DNA from: Planctomycetota bacterium
GTDB lineage: Bacteria > Planctomycetota > Planctomycetia > Pirellulales > PALSA-1355
Reading direction: 5' to 3'
NCBI GenBank assembly: GCA_003389325.1
Contig: QQVE01000015.1
Span: 45,152-109,151 of the forward strand
DNA length: 64,000 bases
Each line of letters starts with the position of its first letter. Position 1 is the stretch's first letter. The notes under the pieces were generated by a model. It was not told the origin of the DNA. It searched no databases and saw only the letters and a list, made by a program, of their open reading frames with translations. A program made the translations under genes and the position numbers. This document shows positions 18,936-27,044 of the stretch, piece after piece.

Positions 18936-19149
18936 TCGTCTCGGCCTCGCTCAGAGGGGCCCTTCGACGCGAGGATCGGCCCCCGCGGGTGCGGGCAATC
19001 TACCGCGATCCGCCAACCGCTGACAAGAGGAGCCGCCGCGGCCACGACTAGCCCGACTTTTGACACCGCCTCACCCCGGCGGTAGATTTTTTGGTGCCCG
19101 CAATCCTTCCGCGCACCCATTCCCGCACATGAGCTTTGGAGGTTTTCGT

Positions 19150-19722
19150 ATGAAGTTCGCCGCCATTCTTTCGTTGGGTCTTCTCGTAGTGGCCTTGGCC
19201 GTCCCCGCTTTTGCCGGCGACGAGAAAAGCCCGCTCGACTTCAAGATGAAGAGCATCGACGGCAAGGACGTCGACCTGTCGAAGTACAAGGGCGATGTGG
19301 TGCTGATCGTCAACGTCGCCAGCCAGTGCGGCCTGACTCCGCAGTACGAACAACTGCAGGCCATCTACGACAAGTACAAAGGCAAGGGCTTCGAGGTCCT
19401 CGGCTTTCCGGCCAACCAGTTCGGCCAGCAGGAACCCGGCACCGATGCCGAGATCAAGGAATTCTGCACGAGCAACTACTCCGTCGAGTTCCCGATGTTC
19501 TCCAAGATCGTCGTCAAGGGCGACGGCATCCACCCGCTGTACACGTTCCTCACCTCCGAAGAGACCAACCCCGGCATGTCGGGCAACATCAAGTGGAACT
19601 TCGAGAAGTTTCTGGTCGACCGCGACGGCAAGGTCGTCAAGCGGTTCGCCCCGGCCGTGAAGCCCGACGCCGAGGAAGTGACCGAGTCGATCGAGGAAGA
19701 GCTGTCCAAGAGCAGTGGCTAG
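19150..19722 (+). CDS. exported glutathione peroxidase family protein
   Basis: A 190-aa thiol peroxidase. Residues 1-22 are a Sec signal peptide ending AVPAFA. The mature part opens with LDFKMKSIDGKDVDLSKYKG and has the catalytic motif NVASQCGLTPQY (Cys at about 58, the selenocysteine position in animals), then GFPANQFGQQEPG with the conserved Gln, and IKWNFEKFLVDRDG with the catalytic Trp-Asn. So the Cys-Gln-Trp-Asn set is present. It probably reduces peroxides in the periplasm using thioredoxin-like donors rather than glutathione. ATG at 19150 follows GGAGG. A strong terminator lies downstream at 19816. Confidence 0.92.
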   Translation: MKFAAILSLGLLVVALAVPAFAGDEKSPLDFKMKSIDGKDVDLSKYKGDVVLIVNVASQCGLTPQYEQLQAIYDKYKGKGFEVLGFPANQFGQQEPGTDAEIKEFCTSNYSVEFPMFSKIVVKGDGIHPLYTFLTSEETNPGMSGNIKWNFEKFLVDRDGKVVKRFAPAVKPDAEEVTESIEEELSKSSG

Positions 19723-19741
19723 TGGTCAGTGGTCAGTGGTC
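19721..19741. repeat. short tandem repeat, AGTGGTC x 3
   Basis: Three exact copies of a heptamer with imperfect copies on both sides (AGTGGCT before, AGTGCTG after). The first copy overlaps the stop codon of the peroxidase gene. Confidence 0.7.
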
Positions 19742-19815
19742 AGTGCTGGGGACGCCGGGCGGTTTGATCGCCGGATAGCCCGCGCGGGCTGCTGAGATCG
19801 TTGAGCAAGCAATGG

Positions 19816-19851
19816 GAAGCGAGTCGGTAGCCGCCGGCTCGCTTCTTTTTT
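19816..19851 (+). terminator. Rho-independent terminator of the peroxidase gene
   Basis: GAAGCGAG (19816-19823) pairs with CTCGCTTC (19838-19845), extended inside by a CGG/CCG pairing, followed by six T. Confidence 0.8.
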
Positions 19852-19863
19852 GCTTCCCGCCGT

Positions 19864-20022
19864 GCCCGGAGCCAACGGCGACGGCGCGTCGCCGCCCAAG
19901 AGCGTCCGCGTCGCACCCGCAGTCAAAACGCTTTTGCCAACACTCTTTAGCCGCCACATTCGTGTGGCGCGCACTCCTCGCGCCGCGACACACGCGCCGT
20001 CGCCGGTGGCTCCGGGCTGAAC
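19864..20022. repeat. dispersed repeat family A, copy A3
   Basis: Left arm GCCCGGAGCCAACGGCGACG (19864 onward), right arm ending CCGGTGGCTCCGGGCTGAAC (to 20022). The centre contains TTTAGC and a hairpin CGCCACA-TTCG-TGTGGCG (19952-19969) with a UUCG tetraloop, followed by GCGCACTC, matching the A2 centre in inverted orientation. Confidence 0.85.
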
Positions 20023-20180
20023 GGCGCGTCGCCGGCGCGTAGTGCGGCCGGCGTTCTGTGGGCGGCAACTCGGCAAAATACGGCGTTTCTGTACGCGGGG
20101 CGCGGGGGCGATTAAGATGAAAGTCCCGCCGGTCGCCCGCGCCCCGGCAAGCCATCCCAAGCCCGAATCCTCCCAGCCCC

Positions 20181-21026
20181 ATGCCCGCATCCTGGTCGCG
20201 TCGAAAGTTCCTGGCCGCCTCGGGCGCTGCTGCCCTGGCAATGCCCCGTCGACGTGCCCGCGCGGATGCGCCGAGCGATCGCTTCGCCGGCTTCACGATG
20301 GCTTTGCAAAGCTCGTCGATGCGGCCGTTCGAAGCCGACGACGTGCTGGCCACGATCCACAAGCTGCAATTGCCGGCCGTGGAGTTCATCGACGATCACT
20401 TCAGCTCGAAGTCGAGCGATGCCGACATCGAAGCGATGAAAAGCAAGACGCAAGCGCTACGTATCCAGATGCTCGGCCACGGCGTCAATCGCTTCACGGC
20501 CGATCACGAGGCCAACCGCCGCTGGTTCGAGTTCGCCAAGAAGGCGGGCATCAAGAACATCTCGGCCGATCCCAGCGAAGACGCTTTCGACAGCCTCGAC
20601 GAGCTGTGCGAGCAGTACCAGATTCGCATCGCCATTCACAACCACGGACCCGGCGCCCGCTACGACAAAATCGCCGACGTGCTCACGGCCATCGAAGGGC
20701 GTCATCCGCTGATCGGCGCCTGCGCCGACCTGGGACACTACATTCGCTCGAACGAAGACCCCATCCGGGCGATCCGTTTGTTCGAGGGTCGCCTGTACGG
20801 CATTCATTTGAAGGACTACGACCGCCGGGCCGCCGATGCCGAAGGCGTGGTCATCGGCCAGGGGCATCTCGATCTCGCCGCGGCGTTCGCGGCGCTCAAG
20901 GAAGTGAACTTTCCCGCCGACGGCTGCTTGTCGCTGGAATACGAGGCCGACCGGCAGCGCCCGCTGCCGGGCATCGAAGCCTGTCTGGCCGCGGCCGAGG
21001 AGGCCGCCGGCAAAGTCGCCGGCTGA
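20181..21026 (+). CDS. Tat-exported TIM-barrel protein, sugar phosphate isomerase/epimerase family (copy 1)
   Basis: A 281-aa protein. The Tat signal SRRKFLAASGAAALA is at residues 6-20. The rest is a xylose-isomerase-like TIM barrel: VEFIDDHFSSKS, IRIAIHNHGPGARYDKIADV with the metal-site His, HPLIGACADLGHYIRSNED, GRLYGIHLKDYD and GVVIGQGHLDLAAAF. These match the AP endonuclease 2 (IolE/Hyi) superfamily, where Glu, Asp and His bind a divalent metal. Substrate is unknown, probably a sugar or sugar acid in the periplasm. It is followed after 33 bases by a close paralogue. The ATG at 20181 has no clear Shine-Dalgarno. Confidence 0.88.
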   Translation: MPASWSRRKFLAASGAAALAMPRRRARADAPSDRFAGFTMALQSSSMRPFEADDVLATIHKLQLPAVEFIDDHFSSKSSDADIEAMKSKTQALRIQMLGHGVNRFTADHEANRRWFEFAKKAGIKNISADPSEDAFDSLDELCEQYQIRIAIHNHGPGARYDKIADVLTAIEGRHPLIGACADLGHYIRSNEDPIRAIRLFEGRLYGIHLKDYDRRAADAEGVVIGQGHLDLAAAFAALKEVNFPADGCLSLEYEADRQRPLPGIEACLAAAEEAAGKVAG

Positions 21027-21059
21027 CGAAACACCCACGCAATTTCGGAGTTCAACTCG

Positions 21060-21899
21060 ATGCACGCTTCCTGGTCGCGCCGCAAGTTTCTGGCCGCCGC
21101 CGCTTCTGCCGTTCTGGTCGCGCCGCGGTTGGCCCGGGCCGCCGTTTCGGAGTCGTACGGCGGATTCAATCTCGGCCTGCAGAGCTATTCGCTCCGCCAG
21201 TTTCCCGTCGACGAGATGCTCGCCGAGGTGAACAAGCTGGGCCTGGGGGGCGTCGAGCTGTTCAACGCCCACTTCCCCCTGCAATCGAGCGATGCCGACA
21301 TCGAGGCCATGAAGAAGAAGACCGAGGCCCTGGGCATCCAGATGCTGGGCCACGGCGTCAATCCCTTCACGGCCGATCACGAAGCGAATCGCCGCTGGTT
21401 CGAGTTCGCCAAGAAGTCGGGCATCAAGAACCTCTCGGCCGACCCCACCGAAGACGCCTTCGACAGCCTCGACAAGCTGTGCGAGGAGTATCAGATTCGC
21501 ATCGCCATCCACAACCACGGGCCCGGCGCACGCTACGACAAGGTGGCCGACACGCTCAACGTCATTCGCGATCGCCATCCGTTGATCGGGGCCTGTGCCG
21601 ACCTGGGCCATTACATCCGCTCGGCCGAAGATCCCGTGCGGGCCATCCACCTGTTCAAGGGCCGGCTATACGGCATCCACCTGAAGGACTTCGCCGCGCA
21701 GAAGGCCAAGACCGAGGGCGTGATCATCGGCCAGGGGCATCTCGACGTGGTGAGCGTGTTCAAGGCGCTCAAGGCCGTCGAGTTCCCCACCGACGGCTGC
21801 TTCGTGCTCGAGTACGAAGAAAACCCCAAGGCGCCGCTCGACGACATCCGCCAGTGCCTCGCCGTGGCCCGCGAAGCCGCCGCCCAGGCCGCCAGCTAA
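21060..21899 (+). CDS. Tat-exported TIM-barrel protein, sugar phosphate isomerase/epimerase family (copy 2)
   Basis: A 279-aa paralogue of the preceding protein, with the same Tat signal (SRRKFLAAAASAVLVAPRLARA in outline) and the same barrel landmarks in the same positions: HGVNPFTADHEANRRWFEFA, IRIAIHNHGPGARYDK, HPLIGACADLGHYIRS, GRLYGIHLKDF and GVIIGQGHLDV. Long stretches are identical to copy 1, while the first barrel strand differs (LGLQSYSLRQFPVDEM against MALQSSSMRPFEADDV). It has a better ribosome site (GGAG before ATG 21060). The 33-base spacing implies one mRNA. The pair may work as a heteromer or act on related substrates. Confidence 0.88.
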   Translation: MHASWSRRKFLAAAASAVLVAPRLARAAVSESYGGFNLGLQSYSLRQFPVDEMLAEVNKLGLGGVELFNAHFPLQSSDADIEAMKKKTEALGIQMLGHGVNPFTADHEANRRWFEFAKKSGIKNLSADPTEDAFDSLDKLCEEYQIRIAIHNHGPGARYDKVADTLNVIRDRHPLIGACADLGHYIRSAEDPVRAIHLFKGRLYGIHLKDFAAQKAKTEGVIIGQGHLDVVSVFKALKAVEFPTDGCFVLEYEENPKAPLDDIRQCLAVAREAAAQAAS

Positions 21900-21935
21900 G
21901 CCAGCACTGCTGTCGCCCGCTGGCCGTCCCGCTGT

Positions 21936-21956
21936 CGCTCCGGCGACGGCGCGTCT
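21936..21956. repeat. fragment of repeat family A
   Basis: CGCTCCGGCGACGGCGCGTC is a shortened left arm of family A without a matching right arm, 37 bases after the copy 2 stop. Confidence 0.4.
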
Positions 21957-22098
21957 CGTCCGCTTCTTTCTCGCGAACATCCCCCGCACACAACGCCGCT
22001 GCTTTCTCGCCCTGTGTCGTTCTCGCCGCTGGCTTTTTCCGCGCCCCCGCGTTTTTTCCGGCGAGTGCCCGGCACCGGCGACGATAAGTGATGACGTG

Positions 22099-22128
22099 TT
22101 GACATGTTGAGCCGGACGCCGCTATAAG
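22099..22128 (+). promoter_or_regulatory. promoter of the methyltransferase gene
   Basis: TTGACA (22099-22104), 18-base spacer, TATAAG (22123-22128). The predicted leader of about 80 bases contains CCCCTC/GAGGGG and other complementary runs. Confidence 0.65.
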
Positions 22129-22216
22129 CATCCCCTCGCTCGGACGAGTTGGAGGGGAACGAGGCAGTTAGCGAGCACGCGCGCCCCCCTCCTGCCGAGA
22201 CAAAGGAATGTCTTCT

Positions 22217-22849
22217 ATGCAGTCGTCGCCCACCGCCAGCCACGCCCTTGGTGCCTACGAGTCGCCCACCTCGAAGCTGCTGCACACGGTTGCCAAGTTC
22301 CTGATCCGCCGCCGGATCCTGCTTTCGGCGATCCTGTTCGGGCTGATCATCGCCCAGGACGTGGCCTACGGCCCCAAGCCGCACAACCTGTTGAACGTGC
22401 GCGACCCCTGGTCGGTCATCGGCCTCGTGATGGTGCTGCTGGGAACGGCCATGCGTAGCTGGGCGGCCGGCATTCTGCACAAGAACGCCCAACTGACGAC
22501 GGTCGGCCCCTATCAGTTGATCCGCAATCCGCTGTACCTCGGGTCGTTCCTGATGATGTTCGGGTTCTGCACGCTGCTGGGCGATCCGAAGAACTTTCTG
22601 ATCATTCTCGGCCCGGTGCTGCTGATCTACATCGTGAAGGTGCGGCAGGAAGAGCGTCTGCTGGCGTCGCGCTTTCCCGAGCAGTGGCCCGGCTACGTGG
22701 CCACCACGCCGCGCTTTGTGCCGCGTCCGCGGCGGCTCGACCTGTCTGCCGAATGGCGCGTCCGGCAGTGGGTGCACCATCGCGAGTACCAGGCGTTGCT
22801 GGCTACGCTGGCGGCGCTGGTGGCCATTCAGGTGTGGCACACCATGTAG
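22217..22849 (+). CDS. isoprenylcysteine O-methyltransferase-like membrane protein
   Basis: A 210-aa integral membrane protein of the ICMT/PEMT superfamily. It has about four helices; the C-terminal catalytic part shows GPYQLIRNPLYLGSFLMMFG (about 96-115), the family's cofactor-binding RHPxY-like motif, then KVRQEERLLASRFPEQWPGY, matching EExxLxxxFgxeyxxY. The N-terminal helix begins about 25. I prefer ATG 22217 because AAGGA ends nine bases before it; the ATG at 22208 directly abuts that site. In bacteria such proteins methylate unidentified lipid or protein targets. It is followed by an LptF/G-like permease, 36 bases apart. Confidence 0.82.
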   Translation: MQSSPTASHALGAYESPTSKLLHTVAKFLIRRRILLSAILFGLIIAQDVAYGPKPHNLLNVRDPWSVIGLVMVLLGTAMRSWAAGILHKNAQLTTVGPYQLIRNPLYLGSFLMMFGFCTLLGDPKNFLIILGPVLLIYIVKVRQEERLLASRFPEQWPGYVATTPRFVPRPRRLDLSAEWRVRQWVHHREYQALLATLAALVAIQVWHTM

Positions 22850-22885
22850 CGGTGTGCGCCTGAGGGGGGAGGACACTACGGCTCG

Positions 22886-24064
22886 ATGCGTCTGCTCACG
22901 CGATACGTCCTCCGCGAAATCGGCGGCATCTTCCTGGTCACGCTGGTGGCCCTGACCTCGTTCATGCTGCTGGTCGGGGCCGTGCAAGCGGCCATCCAGG
23001 AAGGCTTGGGCGCCAAGCAGATCGTGCTGGCCCTGCCCTACCTGCTGCCCAACGCGCTGATGTTCGCCATTCCCGGCACGATGCTGTTCGCCGTGTCGAT
23101 GGTCTACGGGCGGATGTCGTCGGCCAACGAAATCATCGCGCTCAAATCGCTGGGCATCAGCCCGATGGCGGTGATCTGGCCCGCGCTGGGGATGGCCGTG
23201 CTGCTGAGCTTTGCCACCACGTGGCTCAACGACTTGGCCATGAGCTGGGGCTACCACGGCGTGAAGCAAGTGGCCATCGACTCGGCCGAGGAAATCGCCT
23301 ACAGCATTCTCCGCTCGCGCAAGAGCTTCAAGGGCGACGCTTTCGAAGTGACCGTGCGCGACGTCGTGGGCCACAAGCTGATCGGGCCCGTGTTCCGGCT
23401 CCCCTCCGGCACCGAGGGCGAGCCGCTGGACATCACGGCCGCTAGTGCCGAAATTCGCAGCGTGCCCGGCTCGGGCAAGCTCACGCTGGTGCTGCACGAC
23501 TTCGTGGTCGACGGCCCCGACCTGCACGCCGAGCACCCCGGCGAAACCGTCGAACGCGAGGTGGAGATCAAGCCGCACGAAGACAAGAACCCCTCGCCGT
23601 CGCACCTGGCCCTGCGCGAAATTCCCGACGCGATCGTGCGCCAGGTCGACCTGATCGAGCGGCTCGAGGAAAAGGCCGTAGCCTTTAACGGGCTGGCCGT
23701 TTTGACCGGCGACTTCGACCGCCTGTCGCCCGATGCCTGGCGCGAAGAGGCCAAGAATTTGCAGTTCCAGCGCTACCAGCTCTACCGCATGCACACCGAG
23801 CCGCCGCGCCGCTGGTCGACCGGGTTCAGTTGCCTGTGCTTCGCCCTGGTGGGCACGGCGATGGCCATTCGCATGCGCAATTCCGACGTGCTGACCAGCT
23901 TCGCGCTGTGCTTCCTGCCGATCCTGTTGATCTACTACCCGCTGTTGGCCTTCGGCCTCGACCGCGCCAAAGCCGGCGAGATCCACCCCTACTGTGTCTG
24001 GCTGGCCAACACTATCCTCGCCCTCTGGGGCCTGTGGCTGCTGCGCCGCGTGATGCGTTACTAG
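22886..24064 (+). CDS. LptF/LptG-family lipopolysaccharide export permease
   Basis: A 392-aa inner-membrane protein of the YjgP/YjgQ family, which with an LptB ATPase moves lipopolysaccharide from the inner membrane to the Lpt bridge. MRLLTRYVLREIGGIFLVTLVAL is the typical start, with helices at about 10-30, 55-75 and 95-115, then a periplasmic beta-jellyroll (about 130-290) and three C-terminal helices (about 310-390). SSANEIIALKSLGISP is the conserved coupling-helix motif. Only one permease gene is here, whereas LptF and LptG act as a pair. ATG at 22886 has a GGGGAGG-like site upstream. Confidence 0.87.
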   Translation: MRLLTRYVLREIGGIFLVTLVALTSFMLLVGAVQAAIQEGLGAKQIVLALPYLLPNALMFAIPGTMLFAVSMVYGRMSSANEIIALKSLGISPMAVIWPALGMAVLLSFATTWLNDLAMSWGYHGVKQVAIDSAEEIAYSILRSRKSFKGDAFEVTVRDVVGHKLIGPVFRLPSGTEGEPLDITAASAEIRSVPGSGKLTLVLHDFVVDGPDLHAEHPGETVEREVEIKPHEDKNPSPSHLALREIPDAIVRQVDLIERLEEKAVAFNGLAVLTGDFDRLSPDAWREEAKNLQFQRYQLYRMHTEPPRRWSTGFSCLCFALVGTAMAIRMRNSDVLTSFALCFLPILLIYYPLLAFGLDRAKAGEIHPYCVWLANTILALWGLWLLRRVMRY

Positions 24065-24088
24065 CCGCTGATCGCCGTTGCCTCTCTC

Positions 24089-24235
24089 TGGGTGCAAAAT
24101 GCCATGCTCACGCTTGCGTGAGCATGCTGACCGCGCTCAACAGCGGAGACGATTGAAACGTTCGTCAGCGTTGGGACGATCGAAACTCACCTGGCGCGCA
24201 GAAACATGCTCACGGCAAGCTTGAGCATGGCACCC
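24089..24235. repeat. dispersed repeat family C, inverted pair
   Basis: GGGTGC at the left and GCACCC at the right enclose two palindromes: CATGCTCACGC-TT-GCGTGAGCATG (24103-24126, 11-bp perfect stem) and CATGCTCA...TGAGCATG (24205-24229). The right arm encodes the last residues and stop of the LRR gene. A third copy is at 44691-44712. Confidence 0.75.
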
Positions 24236-24845
24236 ATCGGGCAAGCACTTCCTCTTCGTAGACGTCGACGATCGTGATGCGGCAGTGCGGCAGGCTGCGC
24301 TTGAGGGCTGCGATGCCGGCGTCGGTCATGTGGCGGCCGCGGTGCAGGCGCAGATCGGCGAGGCTCTTCATCTGGCCGAGGGTGCGCAGGCCGGCATCGG
24401 TGATCTGGTCGGGCTCGCCGAGCACGAGGAACTCGAGCTGCTTGAGATCGAGCAGCGGCTCGAGGCCGGCGTCGGTCAGGTCGATGCTGCGCTCGAAGTG
24501 CAGCCGCCGCAGGTTGGGAAACCGGGCCAGGTGCGCAATGTCGGCATCGGTCGGATACATCAGGTCGACGCCCGCCACGTCGGCCAGGTAGTCGACGCCG
24601 ATTCGCTCTCGCAGCCACACGGGCCCCGGCGGCTCGCCGGGCCGGTTGAGCGTGCCGTCGTCGTGCAGTTCGTAGTCGTAGAGCACGACCGCGCTGGGAT
24701 TCGACTTCGTCATGCCCGCAACGCGCTCGCGTTGCTCGCGTCCGGCATGAATCCAGGCGAAGACCAGCCCCACGACCACCGCCAGCACGAACAACGTGCG
24801 CAGGCGAAAACGGAGAAGTGGACGAAATCGCGTAAAGGCTGGCAT
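24210..24845 (-). CDS. membrane-anchored leucine-rich repeat protein
   Basis: A 211-aa protein with an N-terminal anchor (LRTLFVLAVVVGLVFAWI, about 13-30) and several RNI-like leucine-rich repeats with the planctomycete pattern LTDAGLxxLxxLxxLexLxLxx: ADIAHLARFPNLRRLHFERS, LTDAGLEPLLDLKQLEFL, ITDAGLRTLGQMKSLADLRL, MTDAGIAALKRSLPHCRITI. ATG at 24845 (MPAFTRF) has no Shine-Dalgarno but TATAAT lies seven bases upstream. The last residues (ARWVPCSSLP) and the TGA are encoded by the family C repeat, so the original C-terminus has probably been replaced. Likely a protein-binding module at the membrane. Confidence 0.75.
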   Translation of the reverse strand: MPAFTRFRPLLRFRLRTLFVLAVVVGLVFAWIHAGREQRERVAGMTKSNPSAVVLYDYELHDDGTLNRPGEPPGPVWLRERIGVDYLADVAGVDLMYPTDADIAHLARFPNLRRLHFERSIDLTDAGLEPLLDLKQLEFLVLGEPDQITDAGLRTLGQMKSLADLRLHRGRHMTDAGIAALKRSLPHCRITIVDVYEEEVLARWVPCSSLP

Positions 24846-24852
24846 GCCCCTG

Positions 24853-24858
24853 ATTATA
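24853..24858 (-). promoter_or_regulatory. -10 element abutting the LRR gene start
   Basis: TATAAT on the minus strand, with only seven bases (CAGGGGC) between it and the ATG at 24845, so the mRNA would be leaderless or nearly so. Confidence 0.5.
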
Positions 24859-25069
24859 CGCGAGCCAAACAGAGCTGATCTTGACCCCGCGCGGCCGGGT
24901 GTGCTCCTCTTTTTCCGGCGGCAAAGGCGGTACCAGCCCCATTTTCCGCAACTTGCGCCCCCCGGCCGCCCCACGGGGCCGGTCGAGGCTGTGACGCCTG
25001 CGGCCGCCGTGGCGTCTACTTGCCTGGAATGTTGCAGGGACGCGCCCGAGGCGTGCCAGGCTTATCGGG

Positions 25070-25636
25070 GTGCCGGAATTGGAAGTGATCGAACAAACCG
25101 ACGAGCAACTGGCCGCCGAGGCCGCCCGCGAGGGTTCTGACGGCCCAGCGTTTGTCGCGCTGGTGGAGCGGTTCCGCCAGCGCGTGTGGCGGATCTGTTT
25201 CCGCCTGCTGGGCAACGAACAGGACGCCAGCGACGCGGCCCAAGAGGTCTTTCTGCGCTTGTTCACGCATCGCACCAAGTTCGAAGGCCGCTCCAAGTAC
25301 GGCACCTGGGTCCACGCCATCGCCGTGCGCACGTGCCTCACCTTTCGCCGCGGACGCGGACGCCGGCGCAGCCACGAAGACACGGTGAGCCACGAGCGCT
25401 GGGAGATGGAGCAGCCCACCCAGGAAGCCAGCCGCCCCGGACTGGCAATCGACCTAATGCGGATGCTCGAAACGCTCGACGAAGAGGATCGCGCGATGCT
25501 GATCCTCAAGTACGCCGAAAGCTACGACTACGAGGAGCTGTCCGAGATCTTCGGCCTGTCGGTCAGCGCCTGCAAGATGCGGCTCTTGCGAGCCCGCGAG
25601 AAACTGCAACAACGCTTTCCCGAACACACACTGTGA
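25070..25636 (+). CDS. ECF-type RNA polymerase sigma factor
   Basis: A 188-aa sigma-70-family factor of the extracytoplasmic-function class. Region 2 is at about 25-95 (FVALVERFRQRVWRICFRLL, DASDAAQEVFLRLF, YGTWVHAIAVRTCLTFRR) and region 4 at about 125-180 (LETLDEEDRAMLILKYAES, YDYEELSEIFGLSVSACKMR, LLRAREKLQ). A GTG start at 25070 gives MPELEVIEQ; a second GTG at 25085 is possible. It is followed after 18 bases by a small membrane protein that may be its anti-sigma or partner. The target regulon cannot be read from the sequence. Confidence 0.92.
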   Translation: MPELEVIEQTDEQLAAEAAREGSDGPAFVALVERFRQRVWRICFRLLGNEQDASDAAQEVFLRLFTHRTKFEGRSKYGTWVHAIAVRTCLTFRRGRGRRRSHEDTVSHERWEMEQPTQEASRPGLAIDLMRMLETLDEEDRAMLILKYAESYDYEELSEIFGLSVSACKMRLLRAREKLQQRFPEHTL

Positions 25637-25654
25637 CCCCTGGACTCCACGCGT

Positions 25655-25891
25655 ATGCAACCGGATCTGTTTGACAGCTTAGCCGACCTGGAAGTGCCGG
25701 CCCCGCCGGAGCGATTCGACGAGCAACTGCACCAGCGCGTCAACCGCTCGCTGACGACCGGCCAGATGATCGACCTGTTTGCCGGGGCCCTGCCCTTTGC
25801 GGCGGTGACCTTCGGCCGAGCCTTCGTCGGCCTGGTGACGCTTTCGCTCACCGGCCGCTACGAACCGAATTCCCGATCTCGGCGCCGCTAG
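25655..25891 (+). CDS. small membrane protein, possible anti-sigma partner
   Basis: A 78-aa protein. The first half is polar (QPDLFDSLADLEVPAPPERF) and the second carries one hydrophobic segment (MIDLFAGALPFAAVTFGRAFVGLVTL, in outline) before a basic tail. It starts 18 bases behind the ECF sigma gene and is probably cotranscribed. Position and topology fit a cytoplasmic sigma-binding segment tethered to the membrane, but the usual ZAS zinc motif is absent, so the role is inferred only from context. Confidence 0.6.
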   Translation: MQPDLFDSLADLEVPAPPERFDEQLHQRVNRSLTTGQMIDLFAGALPFAAVTFGRAFVGLVTLSLTGRYEPNSRSRRR

Positions 25892-25976
25892 CCGCGGCGG
25901 GCCAGCGACTGCCCCAAAGAAAACCCCTGACCCCAACACAGCAACACACACCGCAATTCTCGAAAGGGAACCCATC

Positions 25977-26870
25977 ATGAACCTGTTAGCCGCGGCGCCC
26001 GACGCCGCCACCGTGGCCGAAAAGACCACCGAGCAAGTCACCCAATCGTTCACGACGTCGTGGGACGCCGTCGTCAGCAGCTTCGAACACGCCTGGCATC
26101 AAACCATCGCCGTGGCCCCGCTGGTCGTGGCCATGGTGCTGGTGATCGTGGTGGGCTACGTCATCGCGCGGCTGGCCAGCAGCGCCACGACCTCGCTGGC
26201 CGGCAAGCTCGGCTTGCAGACCGCGGCCGATCAAAGCGGCCTGGCCGAATCGATGCACCGCGCGGGCATCCGCCGCAGCGTGCCGGCCATCATCGGCTCG
26301 ATCGTGTTCTGGCTGTTGATGTGCGTGTTCCTCATGGCCGGCTTCAACATCCTGGGCGCCGAGGCCCTCTCGCGGCCGATGGAGAGCATCGTCAACTTCA
26401 TCCCCAGCCTGCTGGTGGCCACGGTCGTGATCGTCGTCGGGCTGCTCGTGGCCTCGTTCCTGCGAGGCGTGGTGGCCACCAGCGCCGATCGCGTGGGCCT
26501 GTCCTACGCCGAGCACCTGGCCAACGGCTGCTACTACGCCTTCGCCGTGCTGACGTTCATCGCCGCGCTGAACCAACTGGGCGTGCAGTTCGAGCTGCTC
26601 AACCAGTTGATCCTGATCGCCTTCGGCGCGATCGCCCTGGGCTTCGGGCTGGCCTTCGGCCTGGGCGGACGCGACGTGATGGGCGGCATCCTGGCCGGAT
26701 ACTACGTCCGCCAGCGGATGCACTCCGGCGACCACGTGATCGTGGGCCACATGGAAGGTACCGTCCGCGAAGTGGGCCCGGTGTCGACGATCATCGAGAC
26801 CGACGAAGACGGCCTGCTCAACCGCCGCAGCATCCCCAACACCAAGATGCTCAACGAGGCCGTCCGCTAG
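25977..26870 (+). CDS. MscS-like mechanosensitive channel protein
   Basis: A 297-aa membrane protein. An N-terminal amphipathic region is followed by four or five hydrophobic helices (about 42-65, 100-125, 140-160, 180-205, 210-235), a glycine-rich pore-like helix IAFGAIALGFGLAFGLGGRDVMGG (in outline, about 218-241), and a short beta-domain (GDHVIVGHMEGTVREVGPVSTII, DGLLNRRSIPNTKML) that resembles the MscS beta-barrel. It is closer to the small CmpX/YkuT-like variants than to E. coli MscS. ATG at 25977 follows AAAGGGA. A terminator-like hairpin lies at 26903. Probable role: osmotic protection. Confidence 0.82.
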   Translation: MNLLAAAPDAATVAEKTTEQVTQSFTTSWDAVVSSFEHAWHQTIAVAPLVVAMVLVIVVGYVIARLASSATTSLAGKLGLQTAADQSGLAESMHRAGIRRSVPAIIGSIVFWLLMCVFLMAGFNILGAEALSRPMESIVNFIPSLLVATVVIVVGLLVASFLRGVVATSADRVGLSYAEHLANGCYYAFAVLTFIAALNQLGVQFELLNQLILIAFGAIALGFGLAFGLGGRDVMGGILAGYYVRQRMHSGDHVIVGHMEGTVREVGPVSTIIETDEDGLLNRRSIPNTKMLNEAVR

Positions 26871-26902
26871 CGGCCGCCTCGCAAAAACAGCGCGAAATCC
26901 AG

Positions 26903-26938
26903 CGCCCGGGGAGCTCGCTTCCCCGGGCGTTTGCTTTG
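26903..26938 (+). terminator. terminator of the mechanosensitive-channel gene
   Basis: CGCCCGGGGA (26903-26912) pairs with TCCCCGGGCG (26920-26929), a 10-bp stem, followed by the T-rich TTTGCTTTG. Confidence 0.6.
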
Positions 26939-27044
26939 CGCCTGCGCGGTGGGAATTTGCAGCATATCCTTCATTCGAGGGGCAAGGTGACCGGCCACAG
27001 AGCGTCGCGAGCTTGACCGCGGCGTTCCACCTGGGCATCGACCG

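Noticed and set aside
21896..24097. 733-aa minus-strand open frame
   Set aside because: It is antisense to three well-supported genes and is rich in His, Gln and Arg, the usual composition of a shadow frame in GC-rich DNA.
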